Origin: an uncultured Dysosmobacter sp.
GTDB taxonomy: Bacteria; Bacillota; Clostridia; Oscillospirales; Oscillospiraceae
Length of the DNA stretch: 64,000 bases
Direction: 5' to 3'
Assembly (NCBI GenBank): GCA_934563745.1
Contig: CAKTHE010000001.1
Span: forward strand, 138,344-202,343
Part shown: one piece after another, positions 14,776 to 24,150 of the stretch
Position numbering within the stretch: the stretch's first letter is position 1
Layout of the letters: each line of letters begins with the position of its first letter
Program-made: the position numbers and the translations under genes
Notes under the pieces: model-generated
Told to the model about the DNA's origin: nothing
Databases searched by the model: none
The model's input: the letters and a program-made list of their open reading frames with translations, nothing else

Positions 14776-17700
14776 GGCAACGCTGGACGAGCTGGTCCGG
14801 CAGATCAACGCGGGGACGCTGAAGGCCCCGTCCAACACCACCGCCGTCCGCAGCGGCGGGCGGGGCAGCGTGACCAACAAAACTACCTCAAAAAAGAGTG
14901 GAACCTCCGGCGCGGCCAAGAGCACCGCCCCCACCGTCCGGGACAGCACCGGGACCCTTGCCAAAGCAAGCGGCGTGCCGAAGAAGGCGGCGGACACCAC
15001 GTCCACCGCCTACTATACCCAGCAGCGCCAGAGCGCAGACCGGCTTTACAACATGCTGGCATCGGCGGCGAAGGAACGGGCATCGGCGGCGCCCCAGGTG
15101 GCGGGCAGCGTGGTGGAAGGCGCGGGACGGCTGAACAAGGCCCTGGAGGACAAGCGCAGCAAGGACCTTGCCGAGGCAGAAGCGGAGAGCACCCGGCGTT
15201 ATCGGGCCCAGCTGAACAGCGGGAAGAACGAGAAGGGCCAGCCCCTGACGGAGGAGGAGCGCTTCCGGCTCAACACCCTGATCAAGCGCAACGAGAAAAT
15301 GAAGACCGTGCGGGAACAGGGCGCGGAGCAGACCCTTTCCAACACCCTGAAGACGGCGGACAAAGCTTATCAGGCGGCAGACAAACTGAAAGCCTCCGCC
15401 GAGAAGAGCCAGGCGGAGGCCAAAAAGGGGCTGGGGAAAGCCGGATCCTTTGCCGTGGATCTGGGCACGGCAGGGGTGCAGATGCTGGGCGACGTGGCCC
15501 TTTCCACGGCCCTGCCCGGAGCGGGCCTTGCGGCGATGGGCGTCCGCTCCGGCGCAGGCGCAGCCCAGACGGCCCGAAAGGAAGGGGCCAGCTACGGCCA
15601 GCAGGTGGCCTATGGCCTGGGCAGCGGCGCTTTGAGCGTAGCCACGGAAAAGCTCAGCAACGTAGCGGCCCCCTTCAAGAAGGTTTTCGGCGAGGGCGTT
15701 TTGGACAAGGCCATTACCAAAGTGGCCGGAAAGCTGGCAGACAGCACGGCCGGAAAAGCGGCGCTGTCGTTCCTCTCTGAAGGCGGTGAGGAAGTGGTGG
15801 AGGATTTGGTTCAGCCCATTTTGCAGCAGCTGACTTACAAAAAGGGCGCAATGAAGGAGATGCTTTCCACCGATTTTGTGGCGGAAACCCTTTATGATGG
15901 CCTGGTGGGCGGCACGCTGGGCCTGGTTGGCAGCGGCGTGGAGAATCTGCAAGCCAGGCAAAGGGGTCTGGCGGCCGCAGAAACAGCCCCTGCGGCGCAG
16001 ACGGACGTGCAGCAGGGCACGGATACCCCCCAGACGCAGAACGCCGCACAGAGGGCCGCAGAGGGCGCAGAAAACGCCGCCCCCGATGCGGAGACGGCGC
16101 GGAATGAAAACGGCTTGAATGCGTTTACGGAGCAGGAACGGATCAACTTGTCCAGCGGGAAGAAAAACAAGATCATTTCCACGTTCAATGATGCGGTTGA
16201 TTTTGTCCGCAACGCGCTTTCCAACAAGACTGTATCGGAACGAGCTTACATGGGGAAAGTTCCCGATGTAACGGCACAAAAAGTCTTGAGCGAAACGGGC
16301 ATTGATATTTCAGGATATAATGCTATTTTACCGAGTGACAATGTTCGCCATATTGCAAAGAACCACGGAGACGTTTTGGCGGAAACAGCGCGGGGGCAAA
16401 TTGCTGTAACGCCCAGAGACATTGCTATGATTCCTGAAATTCTGTCAAGCCCGGATCAAGTCCGCGTTTCTCCCAATGCAGATTCCCGTGGACGAAAGAT
16501 TCTTATATTTGAAAAACAGATTGGCGATATGTATGTCACGATGCAAGCCGTTTCAGACGGAACGCATTCGATTCAAACGGATACCCTGTTTAAACAGAAA
16601 AGGAAGAACCCGCTTGTTACGGAGTACTACGATGCCGGAGAAATTTCCGACCCCGCACATAACGCCCGAAGCGTGCCGCCGCAAGGTTCTTCCAATCTTG
16701 ATACTACCATAGCACAGGGCGCGGAAGTTGTCAAGAATGGGGATTCGGCGGACCGTCTGCTGGAAATTCTGCGCGGGAAGAAGCGCGTCAGCCAGGAAAT
16801 GCTGAGTGACAGTCAGTTTATGCAGGCTGCGGACGCAGGAGCTTCCATTGATGCGGACGGGAAGGTTTATCTTCCGGACGCAGCGCAGCACATTGACAAT
16901 CGAACCCGGGATAGCGTGGCGGGCAGAGATGTTCATGCTTTTCAGTTTGATAATCCGGAAGTCCACAGCTTTTATCAGGAGGCAGCTCAGGCCCTTTTGG
17001 AGGATCTGGATCTGAGCGTGGACCGAGGCAGCGCTCAGACCATGCAGCGAACGGTGAACGGAAAGCGCTACAACAACCAGATTTTTGAAACACCCAGTAT
17101 TCGGGCAGCGATGGACGAAACAGGTGTGTCCAGAACCGCGATTATGGACGCAGCCCAACGCCTGATCACAGACCACGGACAGGAGAATGTGGCCGCAGCA
17201 AAGCGGCTGGAGCTGGTTTTGGACGATATGCTGAGTAACGGCTATACCCGACTGGACGGCAGCTATACCCCGGCAAATCAGGCTTATATTGACGCGAAAA
17301 ATGCCATTGTTGGTGCGCAGCCGCAGCAGGAATCCGGCGGCTATCTGGACGGACTGGACGGACTGGGCAATGCGGACGCGGGGACGGTGAACACGCCCTT
17401 TGACCAGATGCAGGCCCAGAGCGACGCCTTCCACCCGGTGAACCCCAACAGCGCCCAGCGCATTATGACGGAGCAGAACCGTGCCCCGTCGGAGGTGCCG
17501 ACGGTGAATCCGGAGACCGGGCGGAATGTGGAGAAAACAGTTTCCACCATTCTGAACAGCCCCCTCACCTCCCCGGAGATGGCAACCGTGTACGAAAACG
17601 CTATTGCCAGCGGCGCGTTCGATTATGACGTGGTGACGGACCGGGACGCGGTGCAGCGGGCGGCGGCGTGGGATTCCATCATTACGGACATTGCCTCCCA

Positions 17701-17884
17701 GATGCCCAGCACCTTCCGGGAAAAGGCGGACTTCTGGCGCTATACCTCCATGCTGACGAACCCCACCACCCATATCCGGAATATGGCGGGCAACCTCTTG
17801 CAGATGGGGGCCCGGAAGATCAAGAACGCGGTGGGCACGGGGAGAATGCCTAAACTCTATGCTCTTCAGAGTGAAAATTTGTGA
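14765..17884 (+). pseudogene. Truncated large polyvalent phage protein with nuclease-like domain
   Basis: The gene starts with GTG 14765 behind AAGGAGGGGGAGCC and gives 1,039 residues. The N-terminal 400 residues are Ala/Lys-rich, with a coiled coil and a glycine-rich hydrophobic stretch (about 225-300). Around residues 490-640 lies a compact domain with DNVRHIAKNHGDV and VRVSPNADSRGRKILIF. It resembles the PBECR-type (Barnase/EndoU/colicin/RelE-like) nuclease domains of polyvalent proteins. The C-terminal end (RYTSMLTNPTTHIRNMAGN) is a motif that normally occurs mid-protein, and the reading frame then breaks off after ten unrelated residues. The 3' end abuts the low-GC island, so I read it as truncated. 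Confidence 0.65.
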
Positions 17885-18791
17885 GCTTATCAAAATCACA
17901 AAACTTGAGTTTAAGTTCCTCCACAAATGCACATAGACCAGGGCTGGCGCGCGTAGGGTTCCACACAAGAGAAAAATCGCATTTTTCCGGGTAGTCGGAC
18001 AAACGGATTCTTTTCAGAAGACTGAGATCGGACGGAATAACCGCTTGAGGAAGAAGCATGACGCCGCGATTTGCTGCGACCATCATCTGCTGCGTTTCAA
18101 AATTTGAAACAATGTGTGAGGGCTTGAGCTGGTACCGATTTTGCATTTGTTCGATAACAGTATGACTATAGGCTTTACCCCCAATACCCGATTCACCCGC
18201 AACAACGATTTCCTCATTCCGCAGTTGTTCTACACAGACGCATTCAAATTGGCAAAGTGGATTGGCGGTAGAAACATATAGGTCATATCGGCAGGAGAAT
18301 AGTGGCTCTACGATTTCTCCTAGAACATCCATATCAGAAAAGTCATAGGGCATTACAATGGCCAGGGCCAACTTTGACGCTTTAATTTTATGCCAGAAGT
18401 CCACAGGCGAGCCAGTTCTGACAACAATGCGAATGTCCTGATACAATTGAAACAAATTGGAGACAACATCATAGACGGGGCGCTGGACAAAGCCAGGCCA
18501 CAAGCCTATCGATATATTTCCGGAGAGACTGTGCGCGATGCAGCGAGCCCTGGAGATGGACTGTGAGTATAGGCTCATCATCCGCAAACAACAATTGTAG
18601 AATTCGGTGCCTCCATCGGTGATAACGAGCCCTGCTTTTGTGCGGATAAAGCATTTGAAACCAAGCTCTTCTTCGATTGAAGAAATCTGCTGGCTAACTG
18701 CTGCCTGAGTAATATAGTTTGCCTGAGCAGCTTTTGTAAAACTCTTGAATTTCACAACATCGATAAAACACTTCATTTTTTCGGTGGTCAT
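17850..18791 (-). CDS. LysR-type transcriptional regulator
   Basis: This 313-residue regulator starts at ATG 18791 (GAGGTG upstream; a GTG two codons earlier is possible). The N-terminal winged HTH (FTKAAQANYITQAAVSQQIS, about 18-37) is a classical LysR domain. Residues 90-300 form the effector-binding domain. It is divergent from the M24-like gene and transporter, so it most likely controls them in response to their substrate. An inverted repeat TTGCA-N12-TGCAA at 18911-18932 is a candidate binding site. Its last codons overlap the broken phage gene on the other strand, so its natural C-terminus may have been changed at the junction. Confidence 0.88.
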   Translation of the reverse strand: MTTEKMKCFIDVVKFKSFTKAAQANYITQAAVSQQISSIEEELGFKCFIRTKAGLVITDGGTEFYNCCLRMMSLYSQSISRARCIAHSLSGNISIGLWPGFVQRPVYDVVSNLFQLYQDIRIVVRTGSPVDFWHKIKASKLALAIVMPYDFSDMDVLGEIVEPLFSCRYDLYVSTANPLCQFECVCVEQLRNEEIVVAGESGIGGKAYSHTVIEQMQNRYQLKPSHIVSNFETQQMMVAANRGVMLLPQAVIPSDLSLLKRIRLSDYPEKCDFSLVWNPTRASPGLCAFVEELKLKFCDFDKLTNFHSEEHRV

Positions 18792-18910
18792 ACGCACACC
18801 TCGGCTAAGGAGTTTTGTATATATTTGTTTACCACAACTGCGGCTGCTTGTAAAGAGAGGTTTTCACAAGCCTGTGAGTACCAGAATATGCTCCTGCCGC
18901 TAATAGATAT

Positions 18911-18962
18911 TTGCATTTGTGCAGTATTGCAACGAATAATTTAAACAAATGATTTTTATCAT
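18911..18962. promoter_or_regulatory. Inverted repeats in the LysR/M24 intergenic region
   Basis: TTGCA-N12-TGCAA (18911-18932) has LysR-type spacing; ATGAT-TTTT-ATCAT (18949-18962) is a second symmetrical site. Both lie between the divergent genes. The rest of the 320-base gap holds only the promoter at 19007-19035. Confidence 0.5.
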
Positions 18963-19006
18963 AATGCACAAAACAATTTCTTATGCTGAGAATAAAATAT
19001 TGTAGT

Positions 19007-19035
19007 TTGACCGAAGCTGAAAACGGCTTTATAGT
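19007..19035 (+). promoter_or_regulatory. Promoter of the M24-like gene and transporter
   Basis: TTGACC (19007-19012) and TATAGT (19030-19035) are separated by 17 bases and lie 77 bases before the coding start. Confidence 0.68.
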
Positions 19036-19111
19036 TTAATTTGCAGGTGGAAAGAGTCGACTTTACCCTATATTTCTGCATAATTATTGCGAATAGGAAG
19101 AGAGGTTTTAT

Positions 19112-20248
19112 ATGAAAACTGAACTGGAAGCTGAGCGGGATAGACGCAGAAAGCTTTTTGATTCCGTAATGGAGGAACAAAATCTGGATGCTCTCGTCTT
19201 TACGTCGACTGCCCAGCAGGGAAATCAGATGGCAGTTAAGTATGCAACCAACTATCCCCTTATTACGCGCAGGGACTTTTCTTTTGTAAAGAAGGGCGGT
19301 ATGCCATTCTTGGTCGTTCCTACAGTGGGCCAACAGTATAATGCAGGGCAAATCAGCTGGCTGCCAGAGGAAAATGTCCTCTGCGGGGACATGGTAAAGA
19401 TCGTAACAGACTTTATTAGGAGTATTCCGTCGAAGCGGCCGAGAATTGGACTCTATGAGTCACAGGATATCCCGGTATCTATCTACCATGCTTTGGAATC
19501 CACAGCTGCCGAGTTTGTGGACATTACGGAACTGCTTACGGAGCGGCGGGCACCGAAGTCTGAATATGAATTAAAAATGACGGAGATTGCTTCTGAAATC
19601 GCTGTTGATTCCTTCCGTTGGGTGGTTCGGAATTTACACCCTGGCTGTACCGAGCAGGAAATTATCGGCGGTGCAGAAGGTTTTCTCCGGGCACATGGTG
19701 CAGAGGATACATTGGTATTAACCCGCTCAATAAAGCCGCATACCTTTATCACGAGAGCCCGGGACTTTAAAATCAAAGAGGATGGAATGTTTGTTTATTC
19801 CTGTGAAATGGCTGGACCTGGCGGATACTGGACGCAGGTTGTACATCCGATCTTCATGTCTAGGGGCTGCGAACCTGAAGCTTACCGCGTGATGCAGGTT
19901 ATCAAAGAGGCGCTTGCTGAGGGTGAAGAGAAACTACGCCCCGGTTTCCGGATTTGTGATGTTGATGAGGCAATTGCCAAAGTTGTCAAGAAGCATGGCT
20001 GCCACGCCGGAGTTTGGTCAGGCCATGGAATGGGAGCTGATTTGGGAGACGGGATTTCTATCGGAGCACCGAATCAGATGGAATTGAAGCCGAACATGAT
20101 TCTGACTCTTCACCCCAGCGTGATAGGTGACGGGGACGGATTGCTGTGTGGAAGTACCTATCGCATCACAGAAAACGGATTTGTCAATCTCACAGGGGAA
20201 TACGGAGATCTTTGCTACCTGGAAGATCTGAAAAATGCAGTGGGCTGA
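19112..20248 (+). CDS. M24-family creatinase/aminopeptidase-P-like protein, metal site lost
   Basis: This 378-residue protein has the creatinase N-terminal domain (about 10-140) and an M24 pita-bread domain (150-370). Of the five metal ligands of aminopeptidase P-type enzymes, only the GHG histidine (His305 in SGHGMG) is recognisable. The Asp pair is replaced by Glu232 and Gln242 (CEMAGPGGYWTQ), the first Glu by His334 (ILTLHPSV) and the last by Ser/Thr near 348. It is therefore probably not a metallopeptidase but a creatinase-type, metal-free hydrolase acting on a small C-N compound. The gene is followed 43 bases later by a transporter and preceded by a divergent LysR gene. Confidence 0.75.
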   Translation: MKTELEAERDRRRKLFDSVMEEQNLDALVFTSTAQQGNQMAVKYATNYPLITRRDFSFVKKGGMPFLVVPTVGQQYNAGQISWLPEENVLCGDMVKIVTDFIRSIPSKRPRIGLYESQDIPVSIYHALESTAAEFVDITELLTERRAPKSEYELKMTEIASEIAVDSFRWVVRNLHPGCTEQEIIGGAEGFLRAHGAEDTLVLTRSIKPHTFITRARDFKIKEDGMFVYSCEMAGPGGYWTQVVHPIFMSRGCEPEAYRVMQVIKEALAEGEEKLRPGFRICDVDEAIAKVVKKHGCHAGVWSGHGMGADLGDGISIGAPNQMELKPNMILTLHPSVIGDGDGLLCGSTYRITENGFVNLTGEYGDLCYLEDLKNAVG

Positions 20249-20291
20249 GGGGAAAACATACTCTTTATTTTAGGAAGGAGACGCGGATTAT

Positions 20292-21788
20292 ATGTCGACT
20301 ATTGCGGGAAAAAATAAACATCAGTCGCAGATTACTTATTTTGTTAAGCTCGCTATTGGCTTATTTCTCCTGTTCGGCTTTGGCTACGTTTGCCCTGCTT
20401 GGGGAGGAATTTCCTTAGCTGGAATTCAATCGATCGGTATTTTCTTCGGATTAGTCTTTTTGATTTCTTGCTCTGATTTTGGATTGATTCTTCCTGCACT
20501 GCTTGGATTCATTGCACTTGTAGCGACAGATGCCTATGATCCCAAGACACTGATCGCTGCTACATTTGGCAATACGACGGTGGTTCAGATTATTTTTGCC
20601 TATGTTTTGTGCCAAGTACTAATCGACACTGGGGCCGGCGAATTCATTGCAAATTGGCTGCTGTCCAGAAAAATTCTGCGGGGGAGACCGTATCTGTTTT
20701 GCTTCGTGTTTTTCCTGGTAGCATTTCTGATGGGCGCTTTCGGACATATCGGCGGAATCATTTTTGTTCTAACATTACTGGATTCTGTTGTTGGGGAACT
20801 GGGGTACGATATTGAAGGCAAGTTCAACCAGTGGATGTCCCTGGGAACCTTTACCTCGGCCTGCATGGGCATGGGCCTGATCCCGTTCCAAGGTCTCCCG
20901 CTGGTTATCTTTGGAACGATTATGACGGCAATGCAGGAGAGCGGAATCGCCCTGAACTATGCAGTATACATGCTGAGCGTCATCATCTTCTCCCTGCTGT
21001 TTATCCTGCTCTTTTCGCTGGCAGTCAAGTTCAGCCGGATTGATGTGCAAAAGCTTTCCACCTTTGATATTACAAAAACAGAGGGCTTTGATGCGAGCAA
21101 GACCAAAATGAACAGAAAACAGCTTTTGGCCTGTATTTGTTTCCTGTTCGGAATCGGTTACTCAATCATCACTCCGTTCCTGAGTAAAGACAGTGCTTTG
21201 ATGCAGTTCCTCTCTAATTTTGATCAGTGCACGTGGTTTATCCTTGCGCTAGCGCTGTTTTTCCTCTTCCGTAAAGACGGCCAGGCAGTTTTGAATGAGG
21301 AGAAGACATTCCGTACCAGTATTTCGTGGAGCATCATTTTGGTCATCTGCATTTTTTCTGTCGTGGGTGGAATGATGGCTTCTCCGGACTTTGGAGTCCG
21401 AGCATGGCTGGGACAGGTCCTTGCACCGGTGTTTACCGGAATGCCTTTCCCCATGTTTATGCTTCTGATTTGCGTAGTCGCTGGGATCTGCACCAACTTC
21501 CTGTCCAATGCTGTTGTTGGTGTAATTGTCGGGACAATTACTATGCCGTTTGCTATTACGTATAGCCAGACAATTGGTATTAACCTCTCAATTTATGGAG
21601 CGACGGTAACGATGGCTTCAATGTTCTGCTTTTTGACCATGGTAGCTGCTGGCTATACACCACTGTTCCTAACTCGTCCTTGTATCAAAAAGAGCCAGAA
21701 GTTCGTCTGGTGCGCGGGTGGCGGCACGCTCTTAGGCGCGATTGTCCTGCTGGCTGCCGTGAATACGATTCTGGCATACATCCTTTAA
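20292..21788 (+). CDS. IT-superfamily (SLC13/ArsB/CitT-like) transporter
   Basis: This is a 498-residue integral membrane protein with about 12 hydrophobic segments split into two halves by a cytoplasmic loop (about 255-280). Hairpin-like Gly/Ser/Asn-rich motifs such as TFGNTTVVQ (first half) and CTNFLSNAVVGVIVG (second half) match the ion-transporter superfamily of sodium- or proton-coupled organic anion carriers. AAGGAGACGCGGATT precedes ATG 20292. It most likely imports the substrate of the M24-like protein encoded just upstream. The substrate is unknown. The gene is AT-richer than the surrounding chromosome. Confidence 0.78.
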   Translation: MSTIAGKNKHQSQITYFVKLAIGLFLLFGFGYVCPAWGGISLAGIQSIGIFFGLVFLISCSDFGLILPALLGFIALVATDAYDPKTLIAATFGNTTVVQIIFAYVLCQVLIDTGAGEFIANWLLSRKILRGRPYLFCFVFFLVAFLMGAFGHIGGIIFVLTLLDSVVGELGYDIEGKFNQWMSLGTFTSACMGMGLIPFQGLPLVIFGTIMTAMQESGIALNYAVYMLSVIIFSLLFILLFSLAVKFSRIDVQKLSTFDITKTEGFDASKTKMNRKQLLACICFLFGIGYSIITPFLSKDSALMQFLSNFDQCTWFILALALFFLFRKDGQAVLNEEKTFRTSISWSIILVICIFSVVGGMMASPDFGVRAWLGQVLAPVFTGMPFPMFMLLICVVAGICTNFLSNAVVGVIVGTITMPFAITYSQTIGINLSIYGATVTMASMFCFLTMVAAGYTPLFLTRPCIKKSQKFVWCAGGGTLLGAIVLLAAVNTILAYIL

Positions 21789-21823
21789 TAGATAAGCGTA
21801 TTTGTTAAAAATTTAGGGGCGTT

Positions 21824-21866
21824 AAAAATTTCGGCTGCTGTTTTTACAGCAGCCGAAATTTTTGGG
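21824..21866 (+). terminator. Terminator at the end of the metabolic island
   Basis: AAATTTCGGCTGCTG and CAGCAGCCGAAATTTTT form a long perfect stem with a T-tract, 36 bases after the transporter stop. Confidence 0.9.
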
Positions 21867-22056
21867 TATATGGGAGTTCAGATTGCGTGGGGTCAAAAAT
21901 CTGGGTTGAGGAAAAATCAGATGAAAACAGCTCTGCGCCTGTTGCCCGGCAGCGGGTGCACTGCACGGCGTAAGTGCAGGGATCCTCCGGATTCTGGAGT
22001 TCCAGCATGGCCCCCGAGCCGCCGCAGAAGGGGCAGGGGTACAGATCATTCAGCAT
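21844..22056 (-). pseudogene. Lar-type restriction-alleviation protein, 3' end replaced
   Basis: The reading frame starts at ATG 22056 (AAGGAGGAAGAAGA) and encodes MLNDLYPCPFCGGSGAML, then CTRCRATG, a Lar-like two-CxxC zinc protein of phages thought to relieve host restriction. After about residue 45 the sequence no longer resembles the family, and the last 25 codons run into the island's terminator hairpin. The C-terminus is thus made of foreign sequence. It marks the right-hand edge of phage sequence interrupted by the island. Confidence 0.62.
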
Positions 22057-22148
22057 TCTTCTTCCTCCTTCACCACGCGCTCCGGCGTGGGATCAAATTC
22101 CGGGCAGGCTAGGACCTGGTAGCTCTGCCCCGGGCGGGGCCGACGGAG
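22050..22148 (-). pseudogene. Remnant of a phage gene upstream of Lar
   Basis: On the minus strand a frame encoding SYQVLACPEFDPTPERVVKE and a Glu-rich end stops at TGA 22052-22050, overlapping the Lar start as in a coupled phage operon. Its upstream part is missing, so only the 3' end of the gene is left beside the methyltransferase gene. Confidence 0.4.
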
Positions 22149-22165
22149 AAAAAGGAGTGCAGGAC

Positions 22166-22906
22166 ATGAAATACGAGAAGAGCAAGGCATACGATACACC
22201 CGAATTGCAGGAGAAGATCATGGGGCCGAACCCCGTAAAGTTGGAAGAAGAGCTGCTGCAGGATCACAGGATCCCGGAGCATGCGGTGGTTTGTGACCTG
22301 GGCAGCGGACAGGGACTGACCAGTGTATTTCTTGCCCGGGAATACGGCTTTACCGTGTATGCGGCCGATTTGTGGAGCGACCCGTCAAAAAATCAGAAAT
22401 TTTTTGACGCCATGGGCGTGGACCGCAGACAGCTGATCCCCGTCCGGGCGGATGCTTCCGATCTGCCTTTTGAAAAGGAATTTTTCGACGCGGTGGTCAG
22501 TACGGATTCCTATAACTATTTTGGACGGGACGAGCGGTACCTGGATGAAAAGCTTCTGCCCTTTGTCAAACCGGGCGGCTGGATCTACATCGCGATCCCA
22601 GGCATGAAGAAGGACTGCCACAGCCATCTGCCGCAGGAACTGCTGCTGTCCTGGACGCCGGAGCAACTGGAGTATATGCACGACGTGGGGTACTGGAAGC
22701 GCATGGTCGGCTGCTGCGAGGGCGCGGAGGTGCTTTCCGTCCAGGAGATGGAGAGCAACGAGGAGGTATGGGCCGATTGGCTCAGGCAGGAGAACGAATA
22801 TGCGGTGGGGGACCGCAGGGCCATGGAGGCAGGCGGAGGCGCGTACCTGAATTTCATTGCCATCGTACTCAGGAAGAAATGGGGAGAGAAGGGACGGCAG
22901 GCGTAA
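22166..22906 (+). CDS. Class I SAM-dependent methyltransferase
   Basis: This is a 246-residue protein from ATG 22166 (AAAAGGAGTGCAGGAC). Motif I of the Rossmann methyltransferase fold is VVCDLGSGQGLTSVFLA (about 40-56). It is followed by the acidic residue of motif II (YAADLW), ADASDLPFEKEFFDAVVS (motif III/IV) and KPGGWIYIAIPG. The plan resembles UbiE/cyclopropane-synthase-like small-molecule methyltransferases; the substrate cannot be told. It stands alone between phage remnants and the pst operon and is followed by a terminator. Confidence 0.82.
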   Translation: MKYEKSKAYDTPELQEKIMGPNPVKLEEELLQDHRIPEHAVVCDLGSGQGLTSVFLAREYGFTVYAADLWSDPSKNQKFFDAMGVDRRQLIPVRADASDLPFEKEFFDAVVSTDSYNYFGRDERYLDEKLLPFVKPGGWIYIAIPGMKKDCHSHLPQELLLSWTPEQLEYMHDVGYWKRMVGCCEGAEVLSVQEMESNEEVWADWLRQENEYAVGDRRAMEAGGGAYLNFIAIVLRKKWGEKGRQA

Positions 22907-22972
22907 ATCAGGGCGCCTGCACACCGGTCGGTTTCGGGCGGTGAAGAAAAAAGCGCGTAGACGGCAAAACGG

Positions 22973-23011
22973 GCCGGGCGGCGGAGAAATTCCGACTGCC
23001 CGGCCTTTTTT
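22973..23011 (+). terminator. Terminator after the methyltransferase
   Basis: GCCGGGC (22973-22979) and GCCCGGC (22998-23004) form a stem followed by CTTTTTTG. Confidence 0.82.
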
Positions 23012-23101
23012 GCGGCGGGCCGCCGATTTAACAATAGACTCTGAAGGAGGCTCGCATGTAAAAAAAGCGTAAAAAGCGACGGGAGGAGAAAATGTTTGGA
23101 T

Positions 23102-23157
23102 TTTACAGAAGCTTAACATAGCTGCGGTAACGCTCTTTACAGAGCCTTCGGTATACT
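23102..23157 (+). promoter_or_regulatory. Pho-box-like repeats and promoter of pst operon
   Basis: TTTACA (23102), TTAACA (23113), GGTAAC (23126) and TTTACA (23136) form direct repeats at about 11-base spacing, as in Gram-positive PhoP boxes. TATACT (23152-23157) is a likely -10. The operon encodes the cognate-type regulator, so autoregulation by phosphate starvation is likely. Otherwise the 320-base gap 22907-23229 holds only the upstream terminator. Confidence 0.6.
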
Positions 23158-23229
23158 TCTGATTGTACCCGGGAAGACCGGGACGCGCATCTATGTAAAT
23201 TCATACATAAAAAAGGAGTTAAGCAAACG

Positions 23230-24099
23230 ATGAAAAAAGTTTTTTCTGCTTTTCTTGCACTGACCCTGGTTGGCGCCCTGCTGGCCGGCTGCGGTTCCAA
23301 CGGATCGAACCAGCCTTCCTCTTCCGCCCAAAACGGCGATGAGAATCCCTCTGCCCTGACCGGAAGCGTTTCCACCAACGGCTCCACCTCCATGGAAAAG
23401 GTGATCGGCGCCATCAATGAACAGTTTATGGCAGACAACAGCGGCGTGAAGGTTACCTACGACGCCACCGGCTCCGGCACGGGCATCGAGTCCGTTTCCA
23501 ATGGCAGCTGCGACATCGGCCTGTCCTCCCGCGCCCTGAAGGATGAAGAGACGGCCAACGGCCTGGTGGGCACTACGGTGGCTCTGGACGGCATCGCCAT
23601 CATTGTGAACGCGGATTCCACGATCGAGGACCTGAGCGTTGAGCAGATCACGAAGATCTTTACCGGCGAGACCAAGGACTGGAGCGAGCTGGGCGGCGAC
23701 GCCGGCACGATTGCCTGCATCGGCCGTGAGTCCGGTTCCGGCACCCGCGACGGGTTTGAGTCCATTACGGACACCAAGGATGCCTGCGTCCTGGATCAGG
23801 AGCTGACCTCCACCGGCGCCGTGATTGAGGCGGTGAAGAACAACCCCAACGCCATCGGCTATGCGTCTTTGTCCGCTGTGGAAGGCAAGGACGGGATCAA
23901 GGCGGTCACGGTGGCCGGCGTTGCCTGCACCGAGGATACCGTTCTGGACGGCAGTTATGTGATCCAGCGTCCCTTCGTCCTGGTCACCAAGGACGGCACC
24001 CCGCTTTCGGATGCGGCTCAGGCTTACTTTGACTTCGCCACTTCCACGGCTGCCAACGATCTGATCCGCGGGGCCGGTGCGGTGCCTGTCGCGAAATAA
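23230..24099 (+). CDS. pstS: Phosphate ABC transporter substrate-binding lipoprotein PstS
   Basis: This is a 289-residue lipoprotein with a signal peptide and lipobox (GALLAGC, Cys at about 21). The mature protein begins with the usual Ser/Asn-rich linker. The PstS fold is clear: GSVSTNGSTSMEKVIGA at the start of the domain, DATGSGTGIESV, and RESGSGTRDGFES, whose Ser/Thr/Arg residues bind phosphate. It is the first gene of pstSCAB-phoU-phoP-phoR. A strong hairpin (24151-24179) separates it from pstC, which should keep PstS in excess over the membrane components. Confidence 0.95.
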   Translation: MKKVFSAFLALTLVGALLAGCGSNGSNQPSSSAQNGDENPSALTGSVSTNGSTSMEKVIGAINEQFMADNSGVKVTYDATGSGTGIESVSNGSCDIGLSSRALKDEETANGLVGTTVALDGIAIIVNADSTIEDLSVEQITKIFTGETKDWSELGGDAGTIACIGRESGSGTRDGFESITDTKDACVLDQELTSTGAVIEAVKNNPNAIGYASLSAVEGKDGIKAVTVAGVACTEDTVLDGSYVIQRPFVLVTKDGTPLSDAAQAYFDFATSTAANDLIRGAGAVPVAK

Positions 24100-24150
24100 T
24101 TCCCCCGATCGGATTCCGATCGATGACAATACCCTCTTTTTTCAAGGAGC

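Noticed and set aside
13027..15006. A 659-codon frame antisense to the virion genes
   Set aside because: It is the mirror of the scaffold-like and polyvalent genes, with no start signal and no family; the plus-strand genes have coupled starts.
19112..20248. Functional Xaa-Pro aminopeptidase
   Set aside because: The fold fits, but four of five metal ligands are changed, so an ordinary metallopeptidase is unlikely.
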